A DNA stretch of 64,000 nt from positions 92,511 through 156,510 of the forward strand of contig JAGVJN010000014.1 of assembly GCA_020051095.1 (NCBI GenBank). Direction: 5' to 3'. Below are positions 56,589-64,000 of the stretch, piece after piece. The stretch's first letter is position 1; every line of letters starts with the position of its first letter. Origin of the DNA: Pseudomonadota bacterium (GTDB lineage: Bacteria > Pseudomonadota > Gammaproteobacteria > Legionellales > Legionellaceae). The notes beneath the pieces were generated by a model. That model ran no database searches. It saw only the letters and a program-made list of their open reading frames with translations, and was not told the DNA's origin. The translations under genes were made by a program, and so were the position numbers.

Positions 56589-58776
56589 ATTCGATGACAT
56601 TAGGTACTTGATCTATCTTATTGAGTAACCGGGAGAGCTTAGACAAACCATCGACCTCAACCGTTAAGGTAATTAAGGCTAGATTCTCTTCTTTGTTTGT
56701 TTGCGTGTTTAATGAGTATACATTTGCTTTCTCATTGGATAAGACTGCCGTGATGTCTTTAAGCAATCCACTGCGATCAAAAGCCTTGATGCTAATATCA
56801 ACCACATAGCTTTCACGGGTTTTCTCACCCCAGCTCACTTGAATCAGCCGCCTTTTATATTCCTCAGGCAAATGCAATATGTTAGAGCAATCTTGTCGAT
56901 GAATGGATACGCCTCTCCCCATCGTGATATAGCCAATCACCGTATCTCCGGGTAACGGCTGACAACATCTGGCCATCGTTGTTAATAAATTGCCGACACC
57001 TTCGATTTGTAAATCACCACCGGAAACTTCTGGTTTTACATGCGTTTTGATTATTTCCTGTGGTGGCTTTGACACAATGCTATCAGGTGATAAACGATGC
57101 ACCACCTGAGAGATTTTCACATCGCCCCTGCCGATGGCAGCCAACAAATCATCCACTCGTTTATAGTTATAAATATCTAATAATTCTTCCAACGCCTCAA
57201 ATTTAATACCCAGTGCTTTTAATTCTTTATCAACTAATTCGCGGCCTTCCGCTTTGTTTCGATCAAAATCTTGCATACGAAACCAATGAAGCACTTTCGC
57301 TTTTGCGCGCGAAGTTCGTAAATAATTTGAATGTGGGCTTAGCCAATCTCGGGATGGTTTGTCTTCTTTACCCGTTAAAACTTCAACTTGGTCCCCTGTT
57401 TTTAGTTGGTAAGTTAACGGTACGATTGAACCATTGACTTTCGCACCACGACATCGATGACCAATCATCGTATGCACGTGATATGCAAAATCCAGTGGTG
57501 TTGACTTTTGGGGCAAATCGAAAATATCACCGTCGGGTGAGAACACATAAACTCTATCTTCCAAAAACTCTGTTTCGATTGCTTCGGAGACCCCTTTGTT
57601 TTTAGCTAAATCACGGTGCCAAGCAAGAACATCACGTAACCATTCAATTTTACGCTCATGACTTTCTTTTTGTTCAGCACCGCCCTCTTTATATTTCCAA
57701 TGCGCAGCAACACCCATTTCAGCAAGATCATGCATTTCAAACGTCCGAATTTGCACTTCGAAAACACGATCACCTGGGCCAATGACAGCAGTATGGAGGG
57801 ACTGATAACCATTGGGTTTTCGATTGATAATATAGTCATCAAATTCAGCTGGAATTTGTTGCCAGAGCGAATGCACTAAACTTAAAACCTCATAACATTC
57901 CGCTTCGGTATTGACCAACACTCGAACAGCAGTCGCATCATAGATTTCGTCTAAAGAAACATTCTTACGCTCCATCTTACGGTAAATACTATGGATATGC
58001 TTAGAACGACCATAGACAGCAAAATGGTGGATATCCAACAGTTGGATTTGCTCATTCAATTCATCCACGATTTTATTAACATATTGATCACGTTCAATTC
58101 GCCTTGTTTTTAAACCCTTGGCTATTTCTTTGTATGCCGATGGCTCTAGATAGCGAAAAGCGAGATCTTCCATCTCCCATTTAATGGCCCCGATCCCCAA
58201 GCGATTGGCAAGGGGAGCAAAAATTTCCATGGATTCGGAAGCAATTTGGCGGCACATACCTTCAGGCAATTGACCACAATAGCGAAGTATGCAAAGTCGT
58301 TCCGCGAGTTTAATTAACACAACCCGGACATCATCAACCATCGCCAGTAACATTTTTCGTGTATTTTCGAGCTGTTGTTGATTTTCAGGGGCTTTATTTA
58401 GTATCTGAACATTCGCAATATCGCCCATTTTGTTGATACCATTGACCAGTTTGCAAACGACATGGCCAAGTTGTTCTTCCACAACATCAAGCGATAATTC
58501 TGCATAATAGACGCTATCCATAATAATAGCGGTAGCAAGGGTTTCTTGATCCACTTCAAGGTCAGCTAACATATCTGCCATTAATAATCCCTTATGCAAA
58601 CAGGAAATGCCGATATCCGTGGCTTGATCGCGACCAGCAACTTCACTCAATGCACAAGCATTTTCAATCAACGATATATCTTCGATATACCCTTTTCTTA
58701 TCAATTTTTTTAACCACAACTGAGTATCAGGTTGATTATCCTTTATCCATTCACATTCTTCTTTTACCTTTACCAT
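56572..58776 (-). CDS. relA: GTP pyrophosphokinase RelA
   Basis: 734 residues. The HD hydrolase domain is degenerate (AIIMDSVYYAELSLD replaces HD), so this is the monofunctional, ribosome-linked synthetase. The synthetase core has YGRSKHIHSIYRKM, IYDATAVRVLV and KPNGYQSLHTAV. TGS (VYVFSPDGDIFDLPQKSTP), zinc-finger (MARCCQPLPGDTVIGYI) and ACT domains follow. With spoT at 15756 the cell has the full RelA/SpoT pair. Six bases downstream of rlmD. Confidence 0.97.
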   Translation of the reverse strand: MVKVKEECEWIKDNQPDTQLWLKKLIRKGYIEDISLIENACALSEVAGRDQATDIGISCLHKGLLMADMLADLEVDQETLATAIIMDSVYYAELSLDVVEEQLGHVVCKLVNGINKMGDIANVQILNKAPENQQQLENTRKMLLAMVDDVRVVLIKLAERLCILRYCGQLPEGMCRQIASESMEIFAPLANRLGIGAIKWEMEDLAFRYLEPSAYKEIAKGLKTRRIERDQYVNKIVDELNEQIQLLDIHHFAVYGRSKHIHSIYRKMERKNVSLDEIYDATAVRVLVNTEAECYEVLSLVHSLWQQIPAEFDDYIINRKPNGYQSLHTAVIGPGDRVFEVQIRTFEMHDLAEMGVAAHWKYKEGGAEQKESHERKIEWLRDVLAWHRDLAKNKGVSEAIETEFLEDRVYVFSPDGDIFDLPQKSTPLDFAYHVHTMIGHRCRGAKVNGSIVPLTYQLKTGDQVEVLTGKEDKPSRDWLSPHSNYLRTSRAKAKVLHWFRMQDFDRNKAEGRELVDKELKALGIKFEALEELLDIYNYKRVDDLLAAIGRGDVKISQVVHRLSPDSIVSKPPQEIIKTHVKPEVSGGDLQIEGVGNLLTTMARCCQPLPGDTVIGYITMGRGVSIHRQDCSNILHLPEEYKRRLIQVSWGEKTRESYVVDISIKAFDRSGLLKDITAVLSNEKANVYSLNTQTNKEENLALITLTVEVDGLSKLSRLLNKIDQVPNVIESKRQV

Positions 58777-58781
58777 GAAAT

Positions 58782-60107
58782 TTACCTCTCAAAAACAGCC
58801 ATGGATTCAACATGGGAAGTTTGTGGAAACATATCCATAATGCCAGCTTTCACTAATCGGTAGCCCGCTTGGTTAACCAAATAATCGGCATCTCTTGCCA
58901 GGGTGGCTGGATTACATGACACATAAACAATGCGGTTTATATTAAGTTTAGAGAGTTGCTTAACAATTTCAAGAGCGCCTGTTCTGGGCGGATCGATTAA
59001 TGCTTTGTCGATGGGTAGTTTTATCAATTCCACGAGCGCATTTTCCTTACTAAGATCAGCAGCAAAAAACTGCGCATTTTCAATGTGATTACGTAGACGG
59101 TTATGGTTTGCTCTTTCAACCATTGATTCACTGCCTTCTATCCCAATAACTTGTTTTGCTTTTAATGCTAAAGGCAAGGAAAAATTACCAAGTCCGCAAA
59201 ATAAATCCAATACAACATCATGATCGTTCAAAGCAAGCCATTCAATTGCTTGATCAATCATCTGTTCATTGATAACGGGATTGATTTGGGTGAAATCAGT
59301 TGGGTGAAAATCAAAGGTAATATTATAGCGACTTAAATGGTATTGAAGATAATCTTTATCGTCCTTCGGATAAAACAATGAGACCGTTTCATAATTACCC
59401 GGCTGCAGAAATATGCGATAATGATTTTCGTTTGCAAACGACATTAGCAACCGTTGCTCATTGTCCGTTAAGGGCGCTAAATTTCTTAATATCAAGGCCG
59501 TTTCATCGTCACCAACAGCCACTTCAATTTGAGCAATGGTGTCTAAATTATCAAACTGATCTAACAACTGCTTAAATTTAACGATATTATCGCCCACCGA
59601 GGGGGCTAAAATTCGACATTGTTCAATGTCCGTAATGTATTTGGGTTGTCGCTTCTCACGAAAGCCAACTAATACCCCCCCTTTTTTATGCACGTGTCGT
59701 ACACTTAATCGTGCTTTATGGCGATAAGACCAAGCCGGTCCGACAATCGGTTCAACCCAAGCTTCGGGCGTTACATGGCCAAAACGAGCTAAGGTATCTG
59801 AAAACATCCATTGCTTAAATGCAATTTGTCCGTCGTGTGATAAATGCTGCAATGAGCAACCGCCACAATACTGGTAGTGCTCACATTTAGGTGCAACGCG
59901 ATTTCCTGCCGGCTCAAGAATATCGACAACATTGGCTTGGTCGAAATCTTTTTTTCGGAAGGTCAATTCATAAAGCACCTTTTCACCTTCAAGCGCACCT
60001 TGAATAAATGTGGTTTTCCCTTCCACACGCGCAACACCACGACCCTCATGACTAAATGAATCAATCGTCGTTTCATAAATCGCTTTTTTACTCTTTTTTT
60101 CGTTCAT
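58782..60107 (-). CDS. rlmD: 23S rRNA (uracil-1939-C5)-methyltransferase RlmD
   Basis: About 441 residues from the ATG at 60107; a GTG at 60119 is possible. TRAM domain at the start (SHEGRGVARVEGKTTFI), iron-sulfur cysteines in CEHYQYCGGCSLQHL, SAM motif LDLFCGLGNFSLPLA, DPPRTGA, and catalytic Cys in YVSCNPATLARD. The rlmD-relA pairing is standard in gammaproteobacteria. Confidence 0.95.
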   Translation of the reverse strand: MNEKKSKKAIYETTIDSFSHEGRGVARVEGKTTFIQGALEGEKVLYELTFRKKDFDQANVVDILEPAGNRVAPKCEHYQYCGGCSLQHLSHDGQIAFKQWMFSDTLARFGHVTPEAWVEPIVGPAWSYRHKARLSVRHVHKKGGVLVGFREKRQPKYITDIEQCRILAPSVGDNIVKFKQLLDQFDNLDTIAQIEVAVGDDETALILRNLAPLTDNEQRLLMSFANENHYRIFLQPGNYETVSLFYPKDDKDYLQYHLSRYNITFDFHPTDFTQINPVINEQMIDQAIEWLALNDHDVVLDLFCGLGNFSLPLALKAKQVIGIEGSESMVERANHNRLRNHIENAQFFAADLSKENALVELIKLPIDKALIDPPRTGALEIVKQLSKLNINRIVYVSCNPATLARDADYLVNQAGYRLVKAGIMDMFPQTSHVESMAVFER

Positions 60108-60235
60108 AATGGTTGACACAACAAATAGATATATGAAATAGCTAAATAAATTAATTACATGCTAAACTGTTTTATTAAAAAAATGATAAAGTAAACTGAA
60201 TAATAAAAAATTTAATTTACAAAAAGGATACTCTA

Positions 60236-61474
60236 ATGCGCAAGGATATCACACACGGCTTGTTATTGTCATTGATAGTATTTATAAGCCCTCTGTCTGT
60301 CGCAGCCACAAATTATGACGCCTTGATTGAGGAATCATTCAACAACCGAAAAGCCGGCTTCGCCAACCTTGAACACAGAGGTGTTGGTAATCAGGTTATC
60401 TTAAAGTGGGGAGACCTACCTCATCCTCATGATAATAATCAAATCCAACTCTCCAATAACCTTATCTTGACCTACGGCGAACTAATCATGTTTGCAGGCG
60501 ATTTATTTGGTTCTAATGACCGACCAATATCAAACTGCCCCATCGAAAACCGTGAAGCGTGTTTCTATTCCCAATTTCTAAAACTTGATGCGGTGAGTTC
60601 AGATACTTACCAAAACGCACTCATTCAAGTACCCGTTTATCGTCAGTATTTTGATCATTTATCCAATCAATTGGAGAATGCAAAACTATCTGGAGAGAGT
60701 GAATGGCATTTTTATCACGAACATGGGGCTCAAATCTCAAAGAAATTAAACCGATTGAGCGGTGGGGGCAGTTTTGTCAGCGACTATATCCCGTTTGGGG
60801 AATACATTTCCCTAGCAAATGTTAATTACGATCATTTCTACCCCGATGCTCATGTTGCCTACAAAGCAGGCCATCAAGCCGCTTTAAAAGTGGCAATCAA
60901 AGCCCACCAAGCCTATAGTAATGGTGATATAACTATCGCCCATTCACTATTGTCCCAGGCCTATGCGATGAATGGTTTTGCCAACCATTTCCTTACAGAT
61001 GCCATGTCATCGGGCCATTTACGCACCCCAAGAAGAGCAATTGCCGCGCATATATATTTGCCAAAAGCACTCTGTTTGCTTATCGCGAATTTAATGCATG
61101 ATGAAGATAATCGCACCGGTTTGAATGTCACTAACCAACGCGGCATCAGCTGGCGCGCTTATGGTGATGGTTTTTTAAACACCCCAGATGCAGCTCAACA
61201 CCTTGGTTTGATTCAACAGATTGTCCAGGAGTCAGCCGATGCGATTTATGCCGCTTTTGAAACAGGCATGATGCCCCAAGCCTTCGAAGAAATGACCCTC
61301 CTACCCGATAGCAACAATCTAGAGACGCTCGATAACCACCCTCCTTTATTTAAATGGGAAAATAATCAATTGCTTAAGCGGAAAAATAATTTTGATATCA
61401 ATGATGATCGCTATACGTCTTGGTGGAGCGGTATTCTCACATTGATTGATTTTAATCGACACAATCCATCATAA
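60236..61474 (+). CDS. Secreted zinc-dependent phospholipase C-like protein
   Basis: 412 residues. Signal peptide 1 to about 24 (LLLSLIVFISPLSVAA). The zinc-ligand pattern of bacterial PC-PLC enzymes is present: NYDHFYPDAHVAYKAGHQAA (Asp and His), NHFLTDAMSSGHLRTPR (H-x3-D then His). It matches Legionella PlcA/PlcB and Pseudomonas fluorescens PLC, which hydrolyse phosphatidylcholine or phosphatidylglycerol and are exported by type II secretion. Divergent from rlmD across a very AT-rich 128-base gap. A membrane-damaging or nutrient-releasing role is likely. Confidence 0.85.
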   Translation: MRKDITHGLLLSLIVFISPLSVAATNYDALIEESFNNRKAGFANLEHRGVGNQVILKWGDLPHPHDNNQIQLSNNLILTYGELIMFAGDLFGSNDRPISNCPIENREACFYSQFLKLDAVSSDTYQNALIQVPVYRQYFDHLSNQLENAKLSGESEWHFYHEHGAQISKKLNRLSGGGSFVSDYIPFGEYISLANVNYDHFYPDAHVAYKAGHQAALKVAIKAHQAYSNGDITIAHSLLSQAYAMNGFANHFLTDAMSSGHLRTPRRAIAAHIYLPKALCLLIANLMHDEDNRTGLNVTNQRGISWRAYGDGFLNTPDAAQHLGLIQQIVQESADAIYAAFETGMMPQAFEEMTLLPDSNNLETLDNHPPLFKWENNQLLKRKNNFDINDDRYTSWWSGILTLIDFNRHNPS

Positions 61475-61485
61475 ACTGTCGAATA

Positions 61486-61508
61486 AGCAGACGCTCTGGG
61501 CGTCTGCT
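61486..61508 (+). terminator. Hairpin after the phospholipase gene
   Basis: AGCAGACGC (61486-61494) pairs with GCGTCTGCT (61500-61508) around a five-base loop, 12 bases after the stop at 61474. No T run follows. Confidence 0.55.
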
Positions 61509-61631
61509 ATAAAGTGGAAGTGATTGACATTGTAGTTTGAAAAGATTTTTAATAAACTAAATTAAATCAATAGGAAACGACTTAAGGGACGTTCCCTACT
61601 ATCCCAAAGTTTGTTTATCTAGGAAAGAAGA

Positions 61632-62051
61632 ATGTATAAAAAAGTGTTGCATGCGACTGATTTAAAAGAAAATCATTTTGATCTTTGTCAAAAGGCTCAC
61701 CATATTGCTCAAGAGATTGGTGCAAGCTTTCATTTATTACATGTTGTTTCCCCTCCCAACTCATTACAATGGGCACAAAGTTTAGGTTTTGCTGAATTTG
61801 ACCGCCCCATCCCTGATCAAGCGGAAGCTGTATTAAAAGTTGTTGCAGATGGTCTTAATTTGCCCCATGAAAACCTCCATGTACAAGTCGGATCAATCAA
61901 ACAAACTATTTTAACGATGATTAAAGAACTTGACTGTGATTTATTGATCATTGGCAGTGATACCCCCGAAGGTGTCCAGACTCTCCTAGGAAGCACAGCC
62001 AATGCGTTGATCCATTATGCACCGATTGACGTTCTAACGTTGCGTAGCTAA
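61632..62051 (+). CDS. Universal stress protein (UspA family)
   Basis: 139 residues. Usp fold: MYKKVLHATDL start, HLLHVVSPP, LLIIGSDTPEG and the ATP-binding-type ending LLGSTANALIHYAPIDVLTL (G-S-T-A-N). Preceded by AGGAAAG. Lies 19 bases before the SLC13-type transporter and may regulate it, an association seen for other permeases. Confidence 0.9.
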   Translation: MYKKVLHATDLKENHFDLCQKAHHIAQEIGASFHLLHVVSPPNSLQWAQSLGFAEFDRPIPDQAEAVLKVVADGLNLPHENLHVQVGSIKQTILTMIKELDCDLLIIGSDTPEGVQTLLGSTANALIHYAPIDVLTLRS

Positions 62052-62070
62052 CAAAAGGATACTGCAGGCC

Positions 62071-63843
62071 GTGCTGGACATTGTTCTGTTATTTGCCGTT
62101 TTAGCGGCTACCCTTTTGATGTTTATTTGGGGTTATTATCGCTACGATCTGGTGGCGATCATGAGCCTCATGGCATTAGTCATGTTTGGTATTATCCCTT
62201 CCCAGCAAGCCTTCACCGGTTTTGGCAACACAGCTGTCATTACCGTAGCTTGCGTCATGGTTATTACCGCCGCCATTTCGCAAACAGGGTTGGTGGAGCA
62301 AATTCAAAAACTACTCATGCCATTCGCTAGCACACCGTCTATCCATATTGGGATTATTTGTATCATAGGCGCTGCCATGTCAGCGTTTATGAATAACGTT
62401 GGGGCATTAGCGTTGCTCATGCCGATTGCCATCCAAAGTGCCATTCATGCAAAATTATCACCCTCAAGCATATTAATGCCACTTTCATTTGCTACCGTTT
62501 TAGGCGGCATGACCACACGCGTTGGCACACCACCCAATCTTCTTATCTCCTCTTATCGTCAACAAGTGACGGGTAGCCAATTTAGTCTATTTGATTATAC
62601 ACCCGTGGGTTTATCCGTATTAGTTGTTTGCCTTACTTTCATCATTTTGGTTGGTTGGCGCTATATCCCTAAAAGACGTAAAGCGGAAAAGAGCACGGAA
62701 GATTTATATCAAATACATAATTACATCAGCGAGGTTTCTATCCCGGAAGATTCCCCTGTCGTGGGCATGTCCAGAACGCAATTAGAACATTTAATAGAAG
62801 GGGATTTTTCCATCTTAGGGTTGATTCGAAAACGCAAGAAACGATTAGCCATCCCTTATCATGAAGAATTACTAGCCAATGATGTTCTCATTGTTGAAGC
62901 AAGTCATGAGGACTTGAGTGAATTGATTATAAAAGGGAAATTAAAACTTGTGCATGGTGAGATTGTCAAACCCGAAAATCTTCGCGGCGAAGAGATAAAC
63001 ACCACCGAAGCAGTTGTTACCCAAGGTTCGCGATTGGAAGGCCGCTCCTGGCAGAAACTGCGTATTCGCTCAACGCAACAACTCAACTTACTCGCCATTG
63101 CCAGAGCGGGTAAATCCATTATGAATCGATTAAACCATGTGAATTTTAACGCGGGTGACGTTTTGTTAATCCAAGGTGAAGAAGATGGATTGCGTGAAAA
63201 GGTAGTGAATCTTGGTTTAGTTCCCCTAGCAGAAAGACGCATTGAGGTGGGTTTTAATCGCAGTACGATCATTCCCGTATTATTTTTTATCATCGGTATA
63301 TTTTTGGCAACCATGCAATGGCTTGCTGTTTCAGCGTCCTTCACACTCGTTGTTATCATGATAGTGATTTTCAACGTCATGCCCATACGGCGAGTATACC
63401 AAAGCATTGATTGGTCTATTATTGTTCTTTTAGGGGCATTAATCCCGTTAGGTGATGCATTAAAATCCACAGGTGCTGCGGAATTAATTGGGCGTAATAT
63501 TATTTTTCTAGCAGGTCCGGATTCAACCATGTTCATTCTTGCTTTGGTCCTGATTATCACGATGACACTGTCAGATCTGATGAATAACGCCGCAACAGCG
63601 GTTGTGATGGCGCCAATAGCCATTAATATTGCGCAAACCATGCATATGAGTGTTGATCCGTTTTTGATGGCCGTGGCCATTGGATCGTCCTGCTCATTTC
63701 TGACCCCAATTAGCCATCAAAATAACACCTTAATCATGGGGCCAGGCAGCTATAAATTCTTTGATTATTTATGGCTTGGTGTGCCAGTCGAGATATTAGT
63801 GCTTATCACATCCCTTCCAGCGCTTCATTACTTTTGGCTATAA
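62071..63843 (+). CDS. SLC13-family anion transporter with internal RCK_C (TrkA_C) domains
   Basis: 590 residues, GTG start with AAGGA upstream. Membrane helices in two halves (1 to about 205 and 390-590). Each half carries a transport-family hairpin pattern: AAMSAFMNNVGALALLMPIA with GGMTTRVGTPPNLLISSY in the first, TMTLSDLMNNAATAVVMAPI in the second. Between them lie two RCK_C-like ligand domains (about 215-390: LIEGDFSILGLIRKRKKRLA and VLIQGEEDGLREKVVNLGLV). Likely Na+- or H+-coupled uptake of sulfate, dicarboxylate or a similar anion; substrate unknown. Confidence 0.9.
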   Translation: MLDIVLLFAVLAATLLMFIWGYYRYDLVAIMSLMALVMFGIIPSQQAFTGFGNTAVITVACVMVITAAISQTGLVEQIQKLLMPFASTPSIHIGIICIIGAAMSAFMNNVGALALLMPIAIQSAIHAKLSPSSILMPLSFATVLGGMTTRVGTPPNLLISSYRQQVTGSQFSLFDYTPVGLSVLVVCLTFIILVGWRYIPKRRKAEKSTEDLYQIHNYISEVSIPEDSPVVGMSRTQLEHLIEGDFSILGLIRKRKKRLAIPYHEELLANDVLIVEASHEDLSELIIKGKLKLVHGEIVKPENLRGEEINTTEAVVTQGSRLEGRSWQKLRIRSTQQLNLLAIARAGKSIMNRLNHVNFNAGDVLLIQGEEDGLREKVVNLGLVPLAERRIEVGFNRSTIIPVLFFIIGIFLATMQWLAVSASFTLVVIMIVIFNVMPIRRVYQSIDWSIIVLLGALIPLGDALKSTGAAELIGRNIIFLAGPDSTMFILALVLIITMTLSDLMNNAATAVVMAPIAINIAQTMHMSVDPFLMAVAIGSSCSFLTPISHQNNTLIMGPGSYKFFDYLWLGVPVEILVLITSLPALHYFWL

Positions 63844-63933
63844 GATCCCCAACGTATCAACAGTTCAAATCAATGGTTAGGTGTGGACTAATTACTAAAT
63901 AAACGCGATGCTCAACTTTTCACGGAACCAATC

Positions 63934-63969
63934 GGGCCCGGGCCCGTGAGCGAGCCCGAGCCCGTCCGA
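63934..63969. repeat. GC-rich hexamer tandem repeat flanked by CGGAAC/GTTCCG
   Basis: Six six-base units in phase: GGGCCC twice, GTGAGC, GAGCCC twice, then GTCCGA. Inverted hexamers CGGAAC (63923-63928) and GTTCCG (63970-63975) flank it, so the whole may fold into a hairpin. Same unit and period as 6074-6099. The rest of 63844-64000 shows no gene. Confidence 0.7.
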
Positions 63970-64000
63970 GTTCCGTCTAATCTACTTTTTTCGCCATTTT

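Noticed and set aside
60113..60137. TTGACA upstream of the phospholipase gene as a promoter
   Set aside because: The nearest -10-like hexamer is only 13 bases away, so no acceptable pair was found.
62904..63680. 258-codon open frame on the minus strand inside the transporter gene
   Set aside because: It lies wholly antisense to a clear SLC13 gene with strong motifs, has Ser/Arg/Met-rich low-quality sequence and no ribosome site.

Overview
The window is about 64 kb of AT-rich (by eye near 40% GC) chromosome from a gammaproteobacterium. Housekeeping gene content and order (guaB-guaA-tadA; yicC-gmk-rpoZ-spoT-ridA; ndk-rlmN-pilW-rodZ-hisS-yfgM-bamB-der; separate relA and spoT; yebC-ruvC-ruvA) fit that class. 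Several features point to the order Legionellales, a Legionella, Coxiella or Aquicella relative: a LapB/LssB-type secretion pair, a Zn-dependent phospholipase C like Legionella PlcA/PlcB, a compact pdhABC, hmgA, and large helical proteins with no recognisable family scattered between housekeeping operons. The placement is an inference from content; no rRNA or tRNA gene is present to test it.

Layout. 1-1764: end of a type I secretion ATPase and its HlyD-like adaptor. 2014-2418: small membrane protein. 5953-2446 (minus): guaB-guaA-tadA purine operon. 6370-7818: membrane/TPR protein, then 7988-11800 moxR-DUF58-tgpA-like cassette. 19682-11766 (minus): nine-gene run yicC, gmk, rpoZ, spoT, ridA, retropepsin-like protease, uup, membrane protein, murI. 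19910-21665: pcnB-folK. 21873-23171 (minus): diverged protein-kinase-like protein. 23331-23961 (minus): thiamine pyrophosphokinase gene split by a one-base frameshift. 31629-24152 (minus): ndk-to-der operon. 31912-35322: helical unknown, miaE, and a 585-residue unknown that overlaps lpxH. 38610-35309 (minus): pabB, Nudix, minC, lpxH. 38686-40377: 563-residue unknown. 42256-40391 (minus): yebC-ruvC-ruvA. 42663-46740: hmgA and a 938-residue membrane-containing unknown. 46874-50020: pdhABC. 50192-51100: small two-helix membrane protein. 55210-51195 (minus): recJ and comEC, preceded by a recJ-linked conserved gene. 56214-56588: Mth938-family protein. 60107-56572 (minus): rlmD-relA. 60236-61474: phospholipase C. 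61632-63843: UspA-like protein and an SLC13-type transporter with RCK_C-like domains.

How the parts work together. Most genes run core metabolism, translation and envelope upkeep: GTP synthesis and the (p)ppGpp enzymes SpoT and RelA, outer-membrane assembly (BamB, LpxH), division and shape (MinC, RodZ, MurI), recombination and DNA uptake (RuvAC, RecJ, ComEC), and carbon entry from aromatic amino acids (HmgA) and pyruvate or branched oxo-acids (PdhABC). Among these sit six proteins of no assigned function (21873-23171, 31912-32802, 33565-35322, 38686-40377, 43924-46740, 50192-51100). They have the size, helical composition and scatter expected of host-directed effectors, but no secretion signal can be proven from sequence alone and no Dot/Icm gene is in the window.

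Non-coding structure worth noting includes GC-rich hexamer repeats near 6.08 kb and 63.95 kb, a 162-bp MITE-like element at 42399-42560, palindromic intergenic repeats at about 1.85 and 6.2 kb, and a perfect 19-bp palindrome before pdhA.
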